Positions 25,017 to 34,197 of a stretch of 47,168 nucleotides of DNA are shown here, piece by piece; within the stretch, counting starts at the first letter, position 1, and the number at the start of each line of letters is the position of its first letter. The DNA lies in assembly GCA_039805865.1 (NCBI GenBank), contig JBDLTI010000010.1:1-47168 (forward strand). Direction: 5' to 3'. The translations under genes and the position numbers were made by a program. Source of the stretch: Fluviibacter sp039805865 (GTDB lineage Bacteria; Pseudomonadota; Gammaproteobacteria; Burkholderiales; Rhodocyclaceae). Under the pieces are notes generated by a model that worked only from the letters and a program-made list of their open reading frames with translations, ran no database searches and was not told where the DNA came from.

Positions 25017-25445
25017 TTAGGCCAGGCAGTCGTTCAGAATCTGGATCAAGGCAGTTCGATCCGGCGTCGGGCGAGCCGGTGAAATAGGGCGCTTGGCCGG
25101 TGCCCAGATCGGATCCGGAAAATGGCTATCGTCTGCCCAGCGCGGAATAATATGCCAGTGCACGTGAGGTACCACATTGCCTAAGCTGGCCAGATTAATC
25201 TTGGTCGGTTGCATCAACGTACGCAATGCAGACTCCACAACGCAAACAGCCTTCATCAAGGCGGAGCGTTCTGCAATCGGCAGATCAGTGATTTCTGCGG
25301 CGTGATGGTTCAGAATGACCCGACAAAACCCCGGCCACGCCGGATCGTTCACGGCGATAATTCGGTAGAGATCATTTTTGAACAGAATATCTTCACCGGC
25401 AGTCTGGCAAAGTGGGCAGGTATTTTGAGTCACGGGTTTTTCCAT
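25017..25445 (-). CDS. HIT-family hydrolase (histidine triad)
   Basis: This 142-residue protein carries the histidine triad HVHWHIIPRW (H94, H96, H98). The last His is the catalytic nucleophile in nucleotide hydrolases and transferases of this superfamily. The N-terminal CPLC (C10, C13) could bind zinc. The long PAWPGFCRVIL segment suits dinucleoside polyphosphate hydrolase-like members, but the substrate is not determined. The ATG at 25445 gives MEKPVTQNTCPLC, and the upstream in-frame extension looks non-coding. It is convergent with oxyR. Confidence 0.85.
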   Translation of the reverse strand: MEKPVTQNTCPLCQTAGEDILFKNDLYRIIAVNDPAWPGFCRVILNHHAAEITDLPIAERSALMKAVCVVESALRTLMQPTKINLASLGNVVPHVHWHIIPRWADDSHFPDPIWAPAKRPISPARPTPDRTALIQILNDCLA

Positions 25446-25484
25446 GTGTATTTTGTTATAAATCAATGGGTTGCGGCAACTGGA

Positions 25485-25534
25485 CACCCCTAAAGTCAAA
25501 ATGAGGCGTTTTTTTGAGCACCCCTAGGCCTAGG
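25485..25534. repeat. Direct repeat and palindrome upstream of the HIT gene
   Basis: CACCCCTA occurs at 25485-25492 and 25519-25526 (34 bases apart), and the second copy runs into the perfect palindrome CCTAGGCCTAGG (25523-25534). These lie in the 101-base gap between the PliI-like gene and the HIT gene. They could be operator elements for the HIT gene. No clear promoter could be assigned. Confidence 0.4.
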
Positions 25535-25546
25535 TATACCCGATGC

Positions 25547-26137
25547 TTATTTTTCAGCAAGGTCTTCCGGGCTGAAATTGACGATTTCATCTAGCTTTAG
25601 CACCCAGCCAGCTTCGCCCGGAGTCAATACGTAATACAACTGTCGTAATCCACCGGACGGATTACTGTTGGTGTCCCCCGGGCGATAAATCGGGAAGCGT
25701 CGTGCGAGTCGGGTTTCAACGACCGAGAATTCATCGTGGCCCATATAACCCGCGCTGGCTTCTTTGTCGTCCATGATATCCGGCATAAAAATCACCGAGA
25801 GTGATTTCTTATGATTTGCCGCATAGCCGATAAAGTCGCCGTAACTGCCCGAACCCGCCGATGTCGTATACACCAGAATTTCTGGGGAGCCATCGGCGTT
25901 CATGTCAGCCACTTCAGCTTCAACCACCCTGCCATTAATTTCCCGGGTGATTAGTTTGTTGTCCAGCTTTAGGCCCTTGGGCTTAATCGTCAGCGTATTG
26001 ATTGAGCCTTTGTTCGTGGCGTGTACTTTAAAACCAATGCCTTGTAATTCCAGACTTTGGTCAAAGTCGGCCGCATAACTAAGACTACAGGCAGCAGTTA
26101 GGCAGATGGCGATAAGAATAGAGTTTGTTTTACGCAT
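25547..26137 (-). CDS. Probable PliI-type periplasmic lysozyme inhibitor
   Basis: This 196-residue precursor has a Sec signal peptide ending about SLSYA-ADFD (cleavage near residue 23). The mature part contains EVADMNADGSPEILVYT, SGSYG (96-100), GYMGHDEFSVVE and LTPGEAGWVLKLD. From memory this matches the PliI family of I-type lysozyme inhibitors, whose SGxY loop enters the lysozyme active site. That family assignment was not checked by search. It is 21 bases downstream of the metallo-hydrolase gene and probably co-transcribed with it. Confidence 0.62.
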   Translation of the reverse strand: MRKTNSILIAICLTAACSLSYAADFDQSLELQGIGFKVHATNKGSINTLTIKPKGLKLDNKLITREINGRVVEAEVADMNADGSPEILVYTTSAGSGSYGDFIGYAANHKKSLSVIFMPDIMDDKEASAGYMGHDEFSVVETRLARRFPIYRPGDTNSNPSGGLRQLYYVLTPGEAGWVLKLDEIVNFSPEDLAEK

Positions 26138-26158
26138 GAGTGTCGTCTTTGCTGAGTG

Positions 26159-27244
26159 TTAACGCTTGCCGCCACTAAATGAACGGGTTTCTCCGATGCT
26201 GAAAAGCATAAACTCATCCGGCGAAATGTTGGCGGCCCTTCTTGCCAGATCCAGGGCTACCGGGGGCTGGTCGAGAGATTCATCGCTTAACCCGTCAAAT
26301 GTACCCCAATGGATGCCGATGGCGCGTTTGGCTTTAACCGTTTTGAAGGTTTCAATCGCTTCGTGGGGGTCTATGTGTGCGCGCTTCATAAACCATCGTG
26401 GATCGTAAACGCCAATAGGTATGGCTGCGAGATCAAAGCCACCATGTGTGTTGGCGATGTCTTCAATATCAGGTGAGTAGGCTAAGTCACCGGCAAACCA
26501 GAATCGAAAATTGGGCTGCTCGACGAGCCAGCTGCCCCACAGGGTTTTGTTGCGATCAAAGGGTGAGCGAGCAGACCAGTGTTGGACAGCGAGAAACTTG
26601 AGAGTAAAGGGCGTGCTTTTGCTAACAACCTGTTGGACTTCGTCCCAATCCATGGCGATCACGTTTGGATCGCGCCCGCCAATGCGAGTGCCCGGTACAT
26701 TTTCGGCAAACCACAGGTCAACACCTAGGGGGACATAAAACACGGGTGAGCCGCCCGCTTGTTGGGCCAGTCGACGAACAGTATCGAGATCTAGGTGGTC
26801 GTAGTGGTTATGAGAAATGAAGACAGCATCGATATGTGGCAGATGAGCAAACGGAATGCCGGGGTCTTGCGCGCGTTTAGGGCCAAGCGGCGGAACAGGG
26901 GATGCGTACTCCGCATAGACGGGGTCAAATAGAAAGTTGTTGCCACCGCTTTGGTAGAGCAGGCTGGAATGCCCGATCCAGGTGACCTGTGCATCCCCTT
27001 GCGGGTTGTTCAGCCGGCTAGAGTTAACCGCCATTTGCGGTGTCGCTTTGTTGGGTGGCTTGGGTAGCCCTTGTGTTATTCGATCCCATTGCCAGTGCAG
27101 GAAGTTTTGGCTCCTGGATAGGTCTGCATAGCGATTCAGGAATCGGCCATCACTATCTTGGGTGGATGCCGCAAAGCTTGTCGGTGCCAGAAGAAGGCCC
27201 ACAAGAGAGAGAGTCGTGCAACGATAATGCTGGTTCATACGCAT
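26159..27244 (-). CDS. Exported metallo-beta-lactamase-fold hydrolase (NAPE-PLD-like)
   Basis: This 361-residue protein has a hydrophobic leader (LSLVGLLLAPTSFAA) indicating export. The zinc-binding motif HNHYDHLD (H145, H147, D149, H150) and later FAGDLAYSPD and IGIHWGTF form the two-metal site. The pattern DPVYAEYASP...GPKRAQDPGIPFAHLPHID resembles N-acyl-phosphatidylethanolamine phospholipase D and related lipid-acting MBL enzymes. The actual substrate is unknown. The start could be the ATG at 27244 or two codons later; neither has a clear ribosome site. Confidence 0.8.
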   Translation of the reverse strand: MRMNQHYRCTTLSLVGLLLAPTSFAASTQDSDGRFLNRYADLSRSQNFLHWQWDRITQGLPKPPNKATPQMAVNSSRLNNPQGDAQVTWIGHSSLLYQSGGNNFLFDPVYAEYASPVPPLGPKRAQDPGIPFAHLPHIDAVFISHNHYDHLDLDTVRRLAQQAGGSPVFYVPLGVDLWFAENVPGTRIGGRDPNVIAMDWDEVQQVVSKSTPFTLKFLAVQHWSARSPFDRNKTLWGSWLVEQPNFRFWFAGDLAYSPDIEDIANTHGGFDLAAIPIGVYDPRWFMKRAHIDPHEAIETFKTVKAKRAIGIHWGTFDGLSDESLDQPPVALDLARRAANISPDEFMLFSIGETRSFSGGKR

Positions 27245-27323
27245 GAGTTGTGGACGCGTGTTTTGCTGGATAAAATCGTAGCGCGAATTGCACTACAGCA
27301 CACTACTTAATGAGAGATCAGCC

Positions 27324-27707
27324 TTGAAACACAATGACACCAGCACACCGTTAGTTCAAGTTGCAGAAGCCCTCGAGCGTAAAACGATTGCGCTAATTCA
27401 GCAAAAGAACTGGTTAGCGCTAGATGAGATGCTAGCACCAGAGTGCCAGTTTGTTACGGTAAACAGTGTTTGCGGTAAGCTAGAAGCGATGCGGCTGATG
27501 CAAGATATGCACCTGACGGCGGTAACGCTCAAGGGTTTTGATGTCAAGGCCGTGGGAGATAATCTTGTCGTGACGTTTCAGATGGCCTGTACAGAGCACA
27601 TTGCGGGCGAACCCCAGTCTAATGATTTCTCGCCACGTCTGAGTGTATGGAAGCAGCGAGGCGATGGCTATGTGTGTATTGCGTATGCAGACATGAACCG
27701 GCCCTGA
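27324..27707 (+). CDS. SnoaL/DUF4440-like (NTF2-fold) small protein
   Basis: This protein of about 127 residues shows the pattern of NTF2-fold proteins: an N-terminal helix pair (VAEALERKTIALIQQKNWLALDEMLAPECQFV) followed by alternating strands ending in YVCIAYADMNRP. The function is not predictable. No in-frame ATG starts the conserved region. I favour the TTG at 27324, which follows a GAGAG, over a TTG at 27288. It lies alone on the plus strand between two minus-strand genes. Confidence 0.6.
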   Translation: MKHNDTSTPLVQVAEALERKTIALIQQKNWLALDEMLAPECQFVTVNSVCGKLEAMRLMQDMHLTAVTLKGFDVKAVGDNLVVTFQMACTEHIAGEPQSNDFSPRLSVWKQRGDGYVCIAYADMNRP

Positions 27708-27718
27708 CGCGTTGTTAA

Positions 27719-28633
27719 TTAGCTCAGGCAGTAATTCTTATCGGGCTTCTTGAATTCGGGCAGCGGGTGGCTGTCGTTCATTTCTAACTGGTTAATCTCG
27801 ATGGTGGTACAGATCGCATCGAGCGCCAGATCATTGGGGGCGGTGCCAAACGGTTCCTCAATCTCTTCGGCAACGTATTCCAGCGACAGAAATGTGTAAG
27901 AGATAAATACCGAAATCAGCGGTGTTAGGTAGCGCAGATCATCGACAAAAGCGAAAGGCAAGATGGTGCAGAAAAAGTACACGGTTCTGCGCAGAATAAG
28001 GCCGTAGGCGTAAGGGATAGGTGTGTTCGAAATACGTTCGCAGGCGCCCTGGATGTGCGCCATTTCGCCAAGATTCCTGTCGATGTCTGCGAAGATGATG
28101 TCGCTAATCTGGCCACTACGATATTTCTCGCCTAACCAGTTGCCCAGCAACAACAGAATGCGGTTGGCGCGTAGCGGGCTGTTGAGCACTTCCGTGAGAT
28201 ACGGCTCGGGCAACAGGCGCTCAAGATCGTTGTGCGCATCGGTGCCACGCAGTTGATGTTTAAGGCTCCAGCTAAAAGCGGTGAGCAATTGCGATACAAG
28301 GCGGGCGTCGTCTTTGCTCGGTAGAACGCCTTTAACCTGCCGCGTAATCGAACGGGTGGTGATGAGCAGCATGCCCCACAGGCAGCGGGCCTCGTTAAAA
28401 CGGGCATAGCTGGTATTGGTTCTGAAACCCAGGAAGATGGCGATGGCAATGCCGACCAAACTGAAGGGCGCCGTGGTGAGATGCAGCCCCAGGCTATCGT
28501 AGTACGGCAACAGAATCACGGCACTGACTGAAAGCACCAGGTTCAGCACGAGTCTGAACATAATGTTGGGGAGCACAGATCCCCGCCAGCTAAATAGAGA
28601 AAAGAACCAATGCTGATGGGGGCGAACGATCAA
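27719..28633 (-). CDS. Bestrophin-family membrane protein (UPF0187)
   Basis: This 304-residue protein has the bestrophin start (HWFFSLFSWRGSVLPNIMFRLVLNL) and the IAIFLGFRTNTSYARFNEARCLWG motif, which is diagnostic of the bacterial bestrophin/YneE family. Bacterial members form pentameric ion channels, some selective for cations. Several membrane helices are visible. It is 18 bases downstream of the DUF3683 gene and could be co-transcribed. Its physiological ion is unknown. Confidence 0.88.
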   Translation of the reverse strand: MIVRPHQHWFFSLFSWRGSVLPNIMFRLVLNLVLSVSAVILLPYYDSLGLHLTTAPFSLVGIAIAIFLGFRTNTSYARFNEARCLWGMLLITTRSITRQVKGVLPSKDDARLVSQLLTAFSWSLKHQLRGTDAHNDLERLLPEPYLTEVLNSPLRANRILLLLGNWLGEKYRSGQISDIIFADIDRNLGEMAHIQGACERISNTPIPYAYGLILRRTVYFFCTILPFAFVDDLRYLTPLISVFISYTFLSLEYVAEEIEEPFGTAPNDLALDAICTTIEINQLEMNDSHPLPEFKKPDKNYCLS

Positions 28634-28651
28634 GATTGGCTCCTTACTGTT

Positions 28652-31600
28652 TTATAGCAACACACGCTCGATGCTGCCGCTATTGGCTGTCTTCACGTAA
28701 TCTGCCATCCAGTTCTCACCCAGAATGCTCTTGGCGAGTTCGATGACGATGTAGTCGGCATCTGTGTCGGCATCATCACGGAAACGTGACAGACCTTGCA
28801 GGCATGATGGGCAGGAAGTCAGAATTTTGACCTGACCATCAAAGCCATCTGCACGTAGCGCATTGGCACCCTGCTCCATCTCTTCCTGCTTGCGGAAGCG
28901 GACCTGGGTCGAAATGTCTGGACGCGTTACGGCCAGCGTACCCGATTCGCCACAGCAACGATCATTGAGTGGCACGGCTGTACCCATCAACTCGCTCGTC
29001 ACCTTGAGTGGCGCATAGGTCTTCATCGGGCTATGGCAGGGGTCGTGGTACATGTAGCGCGTACCTTCAACGCCATCCAGCTTCACGCCCTTCTCCATCA
29101 GATATTCGTGAATATCGAGCAGGCGGCAGCCCGGGAAAATGCGCTCGAACTGATACTTCTGCAGCTGATCCATACAGGTGCCGCAGGACACGATCACCGT
29201 TTTGATATCCAGATAGTTCAGCGTATTCGCTACGCGGTGGAACAGCACGCGATTGTCGGTCGTAATGCGCTGACCCTTGTCTTCATGGCCACCGGCTGTT
29301 TGCGGATAGCCGCAGCACAGGTAGCCTGGCGGTAATACTGTCGTTGCCCCTACCTGGTAAAGCATCGCCTGTGTCGCCAAGCCGACTTGCGAGAATAGAC
29401 GCTCCGAGCCGCAACCCGGGAAGTAGAACACGGCTTCTGATTCTTCGGCACTCAGCTTCGGGTTACGAATGACCGGAATCACCTTATCATCTTCAATATC
29501 CAGTAACGCCCGTGCAGAGCGCTTGGGCAGATTGCCCGGCATTGGTTTATTGATGAAGTTAATGATCTGCGTACGCACCGCCGGTTTGTGCACCGTGGCC
29601 GGTGGATGCGCCACCTGATCCTGGATCAGGTGCAGCGACTTGCCCAGTTTGTAGAGCTTGTTCTGTGCCGCATAACCAAAGCGGATCATCACCTCGCGGA
29701 TGCCCTTGATAAAGATCGGATCCTTGATGGTCAGGAAGGTCATGGCCGCCGCCGTGCCCAGATTGAATTTCTTCTTGCCCTGCTTGCGCAGCAGGTTACG
29801 CATGGCGATGGTGACATCACCGAAATCAATATCGACCGGGCAAGGCTTCTCGCAACGATGACAGACGGTACAGTGCGCTGCGACATCGTCGAACTCGGCC
29901 CAGTGCGCCAGCGAGACACCGCGTCGGGTCTGCTCCTCATAGAGGAAGGCTTCGATCAGCAGCGAGGTGCCCAGAATCTTGTTGCGTGGCGAATACAGCA
30001 GATTGGCGCGTGGCACGTGTGTCGAGCACACCGGCTTACATTTGCCGCAACGCAGACAGTCTTTCACCATCGCCGAAATTTCGCCGATACCAGACTGCTC
30101 CATCACAATCGATTCGCTACCGATCAGGTTGTAGCTCGGCGTATACGCCATATCCAGATTGCCACCGCGCATCAGCTTGCCGCGGTTGAAGTGGCCTGCC
30201 GGATCCACCTTTTCTTTATAGGCCCAGAATGCGGCCATCTCATCATCTTGCAGATAGTCGATCTTGGTAATGCCGATGCCGTGCTCGCCCGAGATCACGC
30301 CATCCAGCGAACGGGCCAGCAGCATAATGCGGTCGACTGCCGCGTTGGCGGTCTGCAGCATCTGGTAGTTGTCAGAGTTTACCGGCAGATTGGTGTGCAC
30401 ATTGCCGTCACCGGCGTGCATATGCAGCGCCACGAACACGCGGCCGCGCAGCACTTCCTTGTGAATCGCGTTAATACGATCCAGAATCGGTCGATACACG
30501 TTGCCGTCAAAAAAGCTTTCCAGCGCCGGCTTCAGTTCCTGCTTCCACGACACGCGCACGCTGTAATCCTGCAGGCGGTGGAACAGCACCGGGTTAGCGG
30601 CTTTGTTTTCCAGTGGACCAGCCACCACGCCGAGCGTGGCGAACGAGGCTTCCGCTTCACCGAGCGGGGTATCCAGATGATCCAGCAGCCACTGCCAGCG
30701 GGTTCGTACCTGCGCCACGGCATCCAGCGCCTGTTGGGCGCGATCACCAATGAGCGTGTCTTTGCTCACCTTGGCATCACCGGCGTCTAGCGTCAGGTTG
30801 CCGCCCAGATACTCAGTGAGTGCATCGCATAGTGCCAGCTTGTTGGCGATCGAGAGTTCGATGTTGATGCGTTCGATGCCATCGCAGTAATCACCCATGC
30901 GCGGCAGCGGAATCACCACATCTTCATTCAGCTTGAAGGCATTGGTGTGCTTGGAAATCGCGGCCGTGCGCGAACGATCCAGCCAGAAGTTCTTGCGTTG
31001 TTCCGGGCTCACGGCAATAAAGCCTTCGGCCGCGCGCAGATTACACATGCGCACCACATCGGAGGCGGCCTGCATTACAGCTTGCTCGTCATCGCCGACC
31101 AGATCGCCGATCAGCACCATCTTCGGGCGACCATGGCGCTTGGCTTTCGTGGCATAGCCCACGGCTTTCAGGTAGCGCTCGTCCAGATGTTCCAGACCTG
31201 CCAGCAGCACGCCTAGATCGCGGCCGCCACCATTTGGCTTAAAGTAATCAGTAATTTCTACAATGGCCGGTACGGCTTCGCGCACTTGACCAAAGAACTC
31301 CAGACACACCGTGCGCGTATGCGCCGGCATCTTGTGCAGCACCCAGCGGGCCGCCACGATAATGCCGTCGGTGCCCTCTTTCTGCACGCCCGGCACACCA
31401 CCGAGGAACTTATCGGTCACGTCCTTGCCCAGACCTACCTTGCGGCAGGCGGCGCCCGGCAGCGAGAGAATCTCTTCGCCCAGATGTTTCTTGCCGCTCG
31501 CATCAAAACGCGTCAGGCGGAAGCGCACGGTTTCCTGTTCGTGAATCTTGCCCAGGTTATGGTCGAGGCGTTCCACCTCCAGCCAGTTACCATCCGGTGT

Positions 31601-32503
31601 GACCATCTTCCACCAGGCCAGATTATCGAGTGCGGTTCCCCATAGCACGGCCTTCTTGCCGCCGGCATTCATGGCGATATTGCCACCAATGCACGAGGCT
31701 TCGGCCGAGGTCGGGTCGACAGCAAACACCAGGCCCGAACGCTCTGCCGCTTCCGACACGCGCTTGGTCACCACACCGGCGCCGGTACGCACCGTGCCTA
31801 CCTTGTGGTCAACGCCCGGCAGCGTGACAAACTCCACCGACGCAATGTCGATGAGTTTTTCGGTATTGATCACCACCGAGTCAGCCGTCAGCGGCACAGC
31901 ACCACCGGTATAACCGGTACCGCCGCCACGCGGAATAATGGTGAGGCCGAGCTTGATGCAATCGCGCACCAGCGGGCCGATTTCTTCTTCGGTATCCGGG
32001 TACAGCACCACAAAGGGGTACTCCACACGCCAGTCGGTGGCATCGGTTACGTGCGATACGCGGGCCAGGCCGTCAAAGGCGATGTTGTCTTTACGTGTGT
32101 GCTTGGTGAGTGCGCGCAGCACCTTGCGGCGGCGTGCGGCACTGGTATCCAGATGTTTCGCAAAACGGGTAATGGCTTCGCCGGTGGCCTTGAGCAGTTG
32201 CGCCACCTTCTCGTTACCGTCGCGGCGCTTTTCAATTTCGGCCAAGCGGTGACGCAGGGCCGAGATCAGTGCGGTTTGGCGCTGACGATTCTGCAGCAGA
32301 TCGTCTTCCAGGTACGGGTTACGTTGCACGACCCAGATATCGCCCAGCACTTCGTACAGCATACGGGCTGAGCGGCCGGTCACCCGCTCGCTACGCAGCG
32401 CGTCCAGAATCGCCCAGTTTTCCTGGCCGAGCAGACGGATTACGATCTCCCGGTCGGAGTACGAGGTGTAGTTATAAGGAATCTCGCGAAGTCGTGCGTT
32501 CAT
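28652..32503 (-). CDS. DUF3683-containing FAD/iron-sulfur oxidoreductase (D-2-hydroxyacid dehydrogenase type)
   Basis: This 1283-residue multidomain enzyme starts with a DUF3683 region (about 1-150). A PCMH-type FAD domain follows with PRGGGTGYTGGAVP (191-204), then an FAD-oxidase C-terminal domain with HMHAGDGNVHTN (694-705) and GEHGIG (739-744). Two 4Fe-4S clusters follow (CLRCGKCKPVC at 816-826, CTVCHRCEKPCP near 878-889) and two CCG domains (CCGYPQTAGG, CCGESGTLA). The layout fuses GlcD-like and GlpC-like parts, suggesting oxidation of a D-2-hydroxyacid with electrons passed to quinone. The substrate is not known. Similar fusions occur in Burkholderiales. Confidence 0.87.
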   Translation of the reverse strand: MNARLREIPYNYTSYSDREIVIRLLGQENWAILDALRSERVTGRSARMLYEVLGDIWVVQRNPYLEDDLLQNRQRQTALISALRHRLAEIEKRRDGNEKVAQLLKATGEAITRFAKHLDTSAARRRKVLRALTKHTRKDNIAFDGLARVSHVTDATDWRVEYPFVVLYPDTEEEIGPLVRDCIKLGLTIIPRGGGTGYTGGAVPLTADSVVINTEKLIDIASVEFVTLPGVDHKVGTVRTGAGVVTKRVSEAAERSGLVFAVDPTSAEASCIGGNIAMNAGGKKAVLWGTALDNLAWWKMVTPDGNWLEVERLDHNLGKIHEQETVRFRLTRFDASGKKHLGEEILSLPGAACRKVGLGKDVTDKFLGGVPGVQKEGTDGIIVAARWVLHKMPAHTRTVCLEFFGQVREAVPAIVEITDYFKPNGGGRDLGVLLAGLEHLDERYLKAVGYATKAKRHGRPKMVLIGDLVGDDEQAVMQAASDVVRMCNLRAAEGFIAVSPEQRKNFWLDRSRTAAISKHTNAFKLNEDVVIPLPRMGDYCDGIERINIELSIANKLALCDALTEYLGGNLTLDAGDAKVSKDTLIGDRAQQALDAVAQVRTRWQWLLDHLDTPLGEAEASFATLGVVAGPLENKAANPVLFHRLQDYSVRVSWKQELKPALESFFDGNVYRPILDRINAIHKEVLRGRVFVALHMHAGDGNVHTNLPVNSDNYQMLQTANAAVDRIMLLARSLDGVISGEHGIGITKIDYLQDDEMAAFWAYKEKVDPAGHFNRGKLMRGGNLDMAYTPSYNLIGSESIVMEQSGIGEISAMVKDCLRCGKCKPVCSTHVPRANLLYSPRNKILGTSLLIEAFLYEEQTRRGVSLAHWAEFDDVAAHCTVCHRCEKPCPVDIDFGDVTIAMRNLLRKQGKKKFNLGTAAAMTFLTIKDPIFIKGIREVMIRFGYAAQNKLYKLGKSLHLIQDQVAHPPATVHKPAVRTQIINFINKPMPGNLPKRSARALLDIEDDKVIPVIRNPKLSAEESEAVFYFPGCGSERLFSQVGLATQAMLYQVGATTVLPPGYLCCGYPQTAGGHEDKGQRITTDNRVLFHRVANTLNYLDIKTVIVSCGTCMDQLQKYQFERIFPGCRLLDIHEYLMEKGVKLDGVEGTRYMYHDPCHSPMKTYAPLKVTSELMGTAVPLNDRCCGESGTLAVTRPDISTQVRFRKQEEMEQGANALRADGFDGQVKILTSCPSCLQGLSRFRDDADTDADYIVIELAKSILGENWMADYVKTANSGSIERVLL

Positions 32504-32559
32504 GATTTTGCGCTCAGGCTTTTGGGCATGAATTTAAGGGGGATATTGTAGCGCATCGG

Positions 32560-32565
32560 TATAAT
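32560..32565 (+). promoter_or_regulatory. Probable ilvA -10 element
   Basis: A perfect TATAAT lies 58 bases before the ilvA ATG in the divergent DUF3683/ilvA gap. No convincing -35 is present at 16-18 bases upstream, so strength is uncertain. Confidence 0.5.
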
Positions 32566-32623
32566 GGAAAGCCGCGCTAGAACTCTTTTCTGGTGCGCTT
32601 TTTACAAGATTTCAAACGCCGCT

Positions 32624-34171
32624 ATGACCGCAAAAACAGCAGGGCCTTTTCCATTAACAGATTATCTGCGCCGCATCGAAGCGGCCGAGGTCTACGACGT
32701 GGCCATTGAGTCGCCGCTGGATTTTGCGCCCAACCTCTCAGCCCGTATCGGCAACCAGGTGTTCTTCAAGCGGGAAGATCAGCAGCCCGTGTTCTCGTTC
32801 AAGCTGCGTGGCGCCTACAACAAAATGGCCAAGCTCTCGCCAGAAGCGCTCAAGCGCGGTGTCGTGGCGGCTTCCGCCGGTAACCACGCCCAGGGTGTGG
32901 CGCTGTCAGCGCAAAAACTAGGTTGTCGCGCCGTCATCGTCATGCCCACCACCACGCCGGTTATCAAGGTCGATGCCGTCCGTTCGCGCGGTGGTGAAGT
33001 CGTGCTCTTTGGTGAATCCTTCGACGATGCCTACAACGAAGCGTGTCGTCTGGAAAAGGAAGAAGGCCTGACCTTTGTGCATCCCTTTGATGATCCGGAT
33101 GTGATTGCCGGCCAGGGCACCGTCGGTCTGGAGATCATGCGCCAGCACCCCAAACCCATCGACGCTATTTTCTGTTGTGTGGGTGGTGGCGGCCTCATTG
33201 CCGGTGTGGCCGCGGCCGTTAAACAGGTGCGTCCTGAGATCAAGATCATTGGTGTCGAAGCCGTGGATGCCGATGCCATGACCCAATCGCTGGCCGCTGG
33301 GCATAGTGTGCGCCTGGATCAGGTGGGTCTGTTTGCGGATGGCGCCGCCGTTAAGCAAGTGGGCGACGAATGTTTCCGCATTGCCGAAACCTATGTCGAC
33401 GAAATGATCCGTGTTGATAACGATGCCATCTGCGCCGCGATCAAAGATGTTTTTGAAGATACCCGTTCAGTGCTGGAGCCCGCCGGTGCGCTGGCCGTGG
33501 CTGGCATGAAGGCCTGGGCGGCGCGAAATAAGGCACAGGGAAAAACGCTGGTGGCCGTGGCCTCCGGCGCGAATATGAATTTCGATCGCCTGCGCTTTGT
33601 GGCCGAACGTGCCGAACTGGGCGAACAGCGCGAAGCAATTCTCGCCGTGACTCTGCCTGAAAAGCCGGGTGCGTATCGCAAGTTCCTCGCGCTGTTGGGT
33701 AACCGCAGCATTACCGAATTTAACTACCGTTTTAACGATCCGGCGGCCGCCCATGTGTTTGTGGGGATCAAGATCGCTAACCGAGCCGAGCTTGCTGCCC
33801 TGGTAGATAAGCTGAAGGCCGAAGGCTATGCCACGCTCGATCTGACCGACGATGAAATGGCCAAGCTCCATGTGCGGTACATGGTGGGCGGCCATACGCC
33901 TAAATCAGCGGGGGCGCTCAACGAACTGGTGTACCGTTTCGAATTCCCTGAGCGTCCCGGCGCGCTCATGAAGTTCCTCGAAAACATGAGCGCGGGTTGG
34001 AACATCAGCTTGTTCCATTACCGCAATCACGGGGCAGACTTTGGTCGTGTACTGGTGGGCTTTCAGGTACCGCCTAACGACATGCCGGCCTTTGATGCAT
34101 TCCTGGCTGGTTTGGGCTATCCGTTCCGCGATGAACGTGAGAACCCGGCCTATCGTCTGTTTTTGGCCTAA
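32624..34171 (+). CDS. ilvA: Threonine ammonia-lyase, biosynthetic
   Basis: IlvA converts threonine to 2-oxobutanoate, the first step of isoleucine synthesis, using pyridoxal phosphate. The cofactor lysine is K60 in FSFKLRGAYNKM, and the CVGGGGLIAGVAA glycine loop binds its phosphate. Two ACT-like regulatory domains follow, each opening with a PxKPGAY- or PERPGAL-type motif, the arrangement used for isoleucine inhibition. The ATG at 32624 gives 515 residues, essentially the E. coli length (514). A longer open frame upstream runs through the promoter and was not used. Confidence 0.96.
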   Translation: MTAKTAGPFPLTDYLRRIEAAEVYDVAIESPLDFAPNLSARIGNQVFFKREDQQPVFSFKLRGAYNKMAKLSPEALKRGVVAASAGNHAQGVALSAQKLGCRAVIVMPTTTPVIKVDAVRSRGGEVVLFGESFDDAYNEACRLEKEEGLTFVHPFDDPDVIAGQGTVGLEIMRQHPKPIDAIFCCVGGGGLIAGVAAAVKQVRPEIKIIGVEAVDADAMTQSLAAGHSVRLDQVGLFADGAAVKQVGDECFRIAETYVDEMIRVDNDAICAAIKDVFEDTRSVLEPAGALAVAGMKAWAARNKAQGKTLVAVASGANMNFDRLRFVAERAELGEQREAILAVTLPEKPGAYRKFLALLGNRSITEFNYRFNDPAAAHVFVGIKIANRAELAALVDKLKAEGYATLDLTDDEMAKLHVRYMVGGHTPKSAGALNELVYRFEFPERPGALMKFLENMSAGWNISLFHYRNHGADFGRVLVGFQVPPNDMPAFDAFLAGLGYPFRDERENPAYRLFLA

Positions 34172-34197
34172 TCCTGGCCTAATTGATAGCGCCCGCA

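Noticed and set aside
29588..30790. A 400-codon open frame on the plus strand, antisense to the DUF3683 oxidoreductase gene
   Set aside because: It is rich in His, Arg and Gln with no recognisable motif, and lies opposite a strongly motif-supported gene. Long antisense frames are common in GC-rich DNA.
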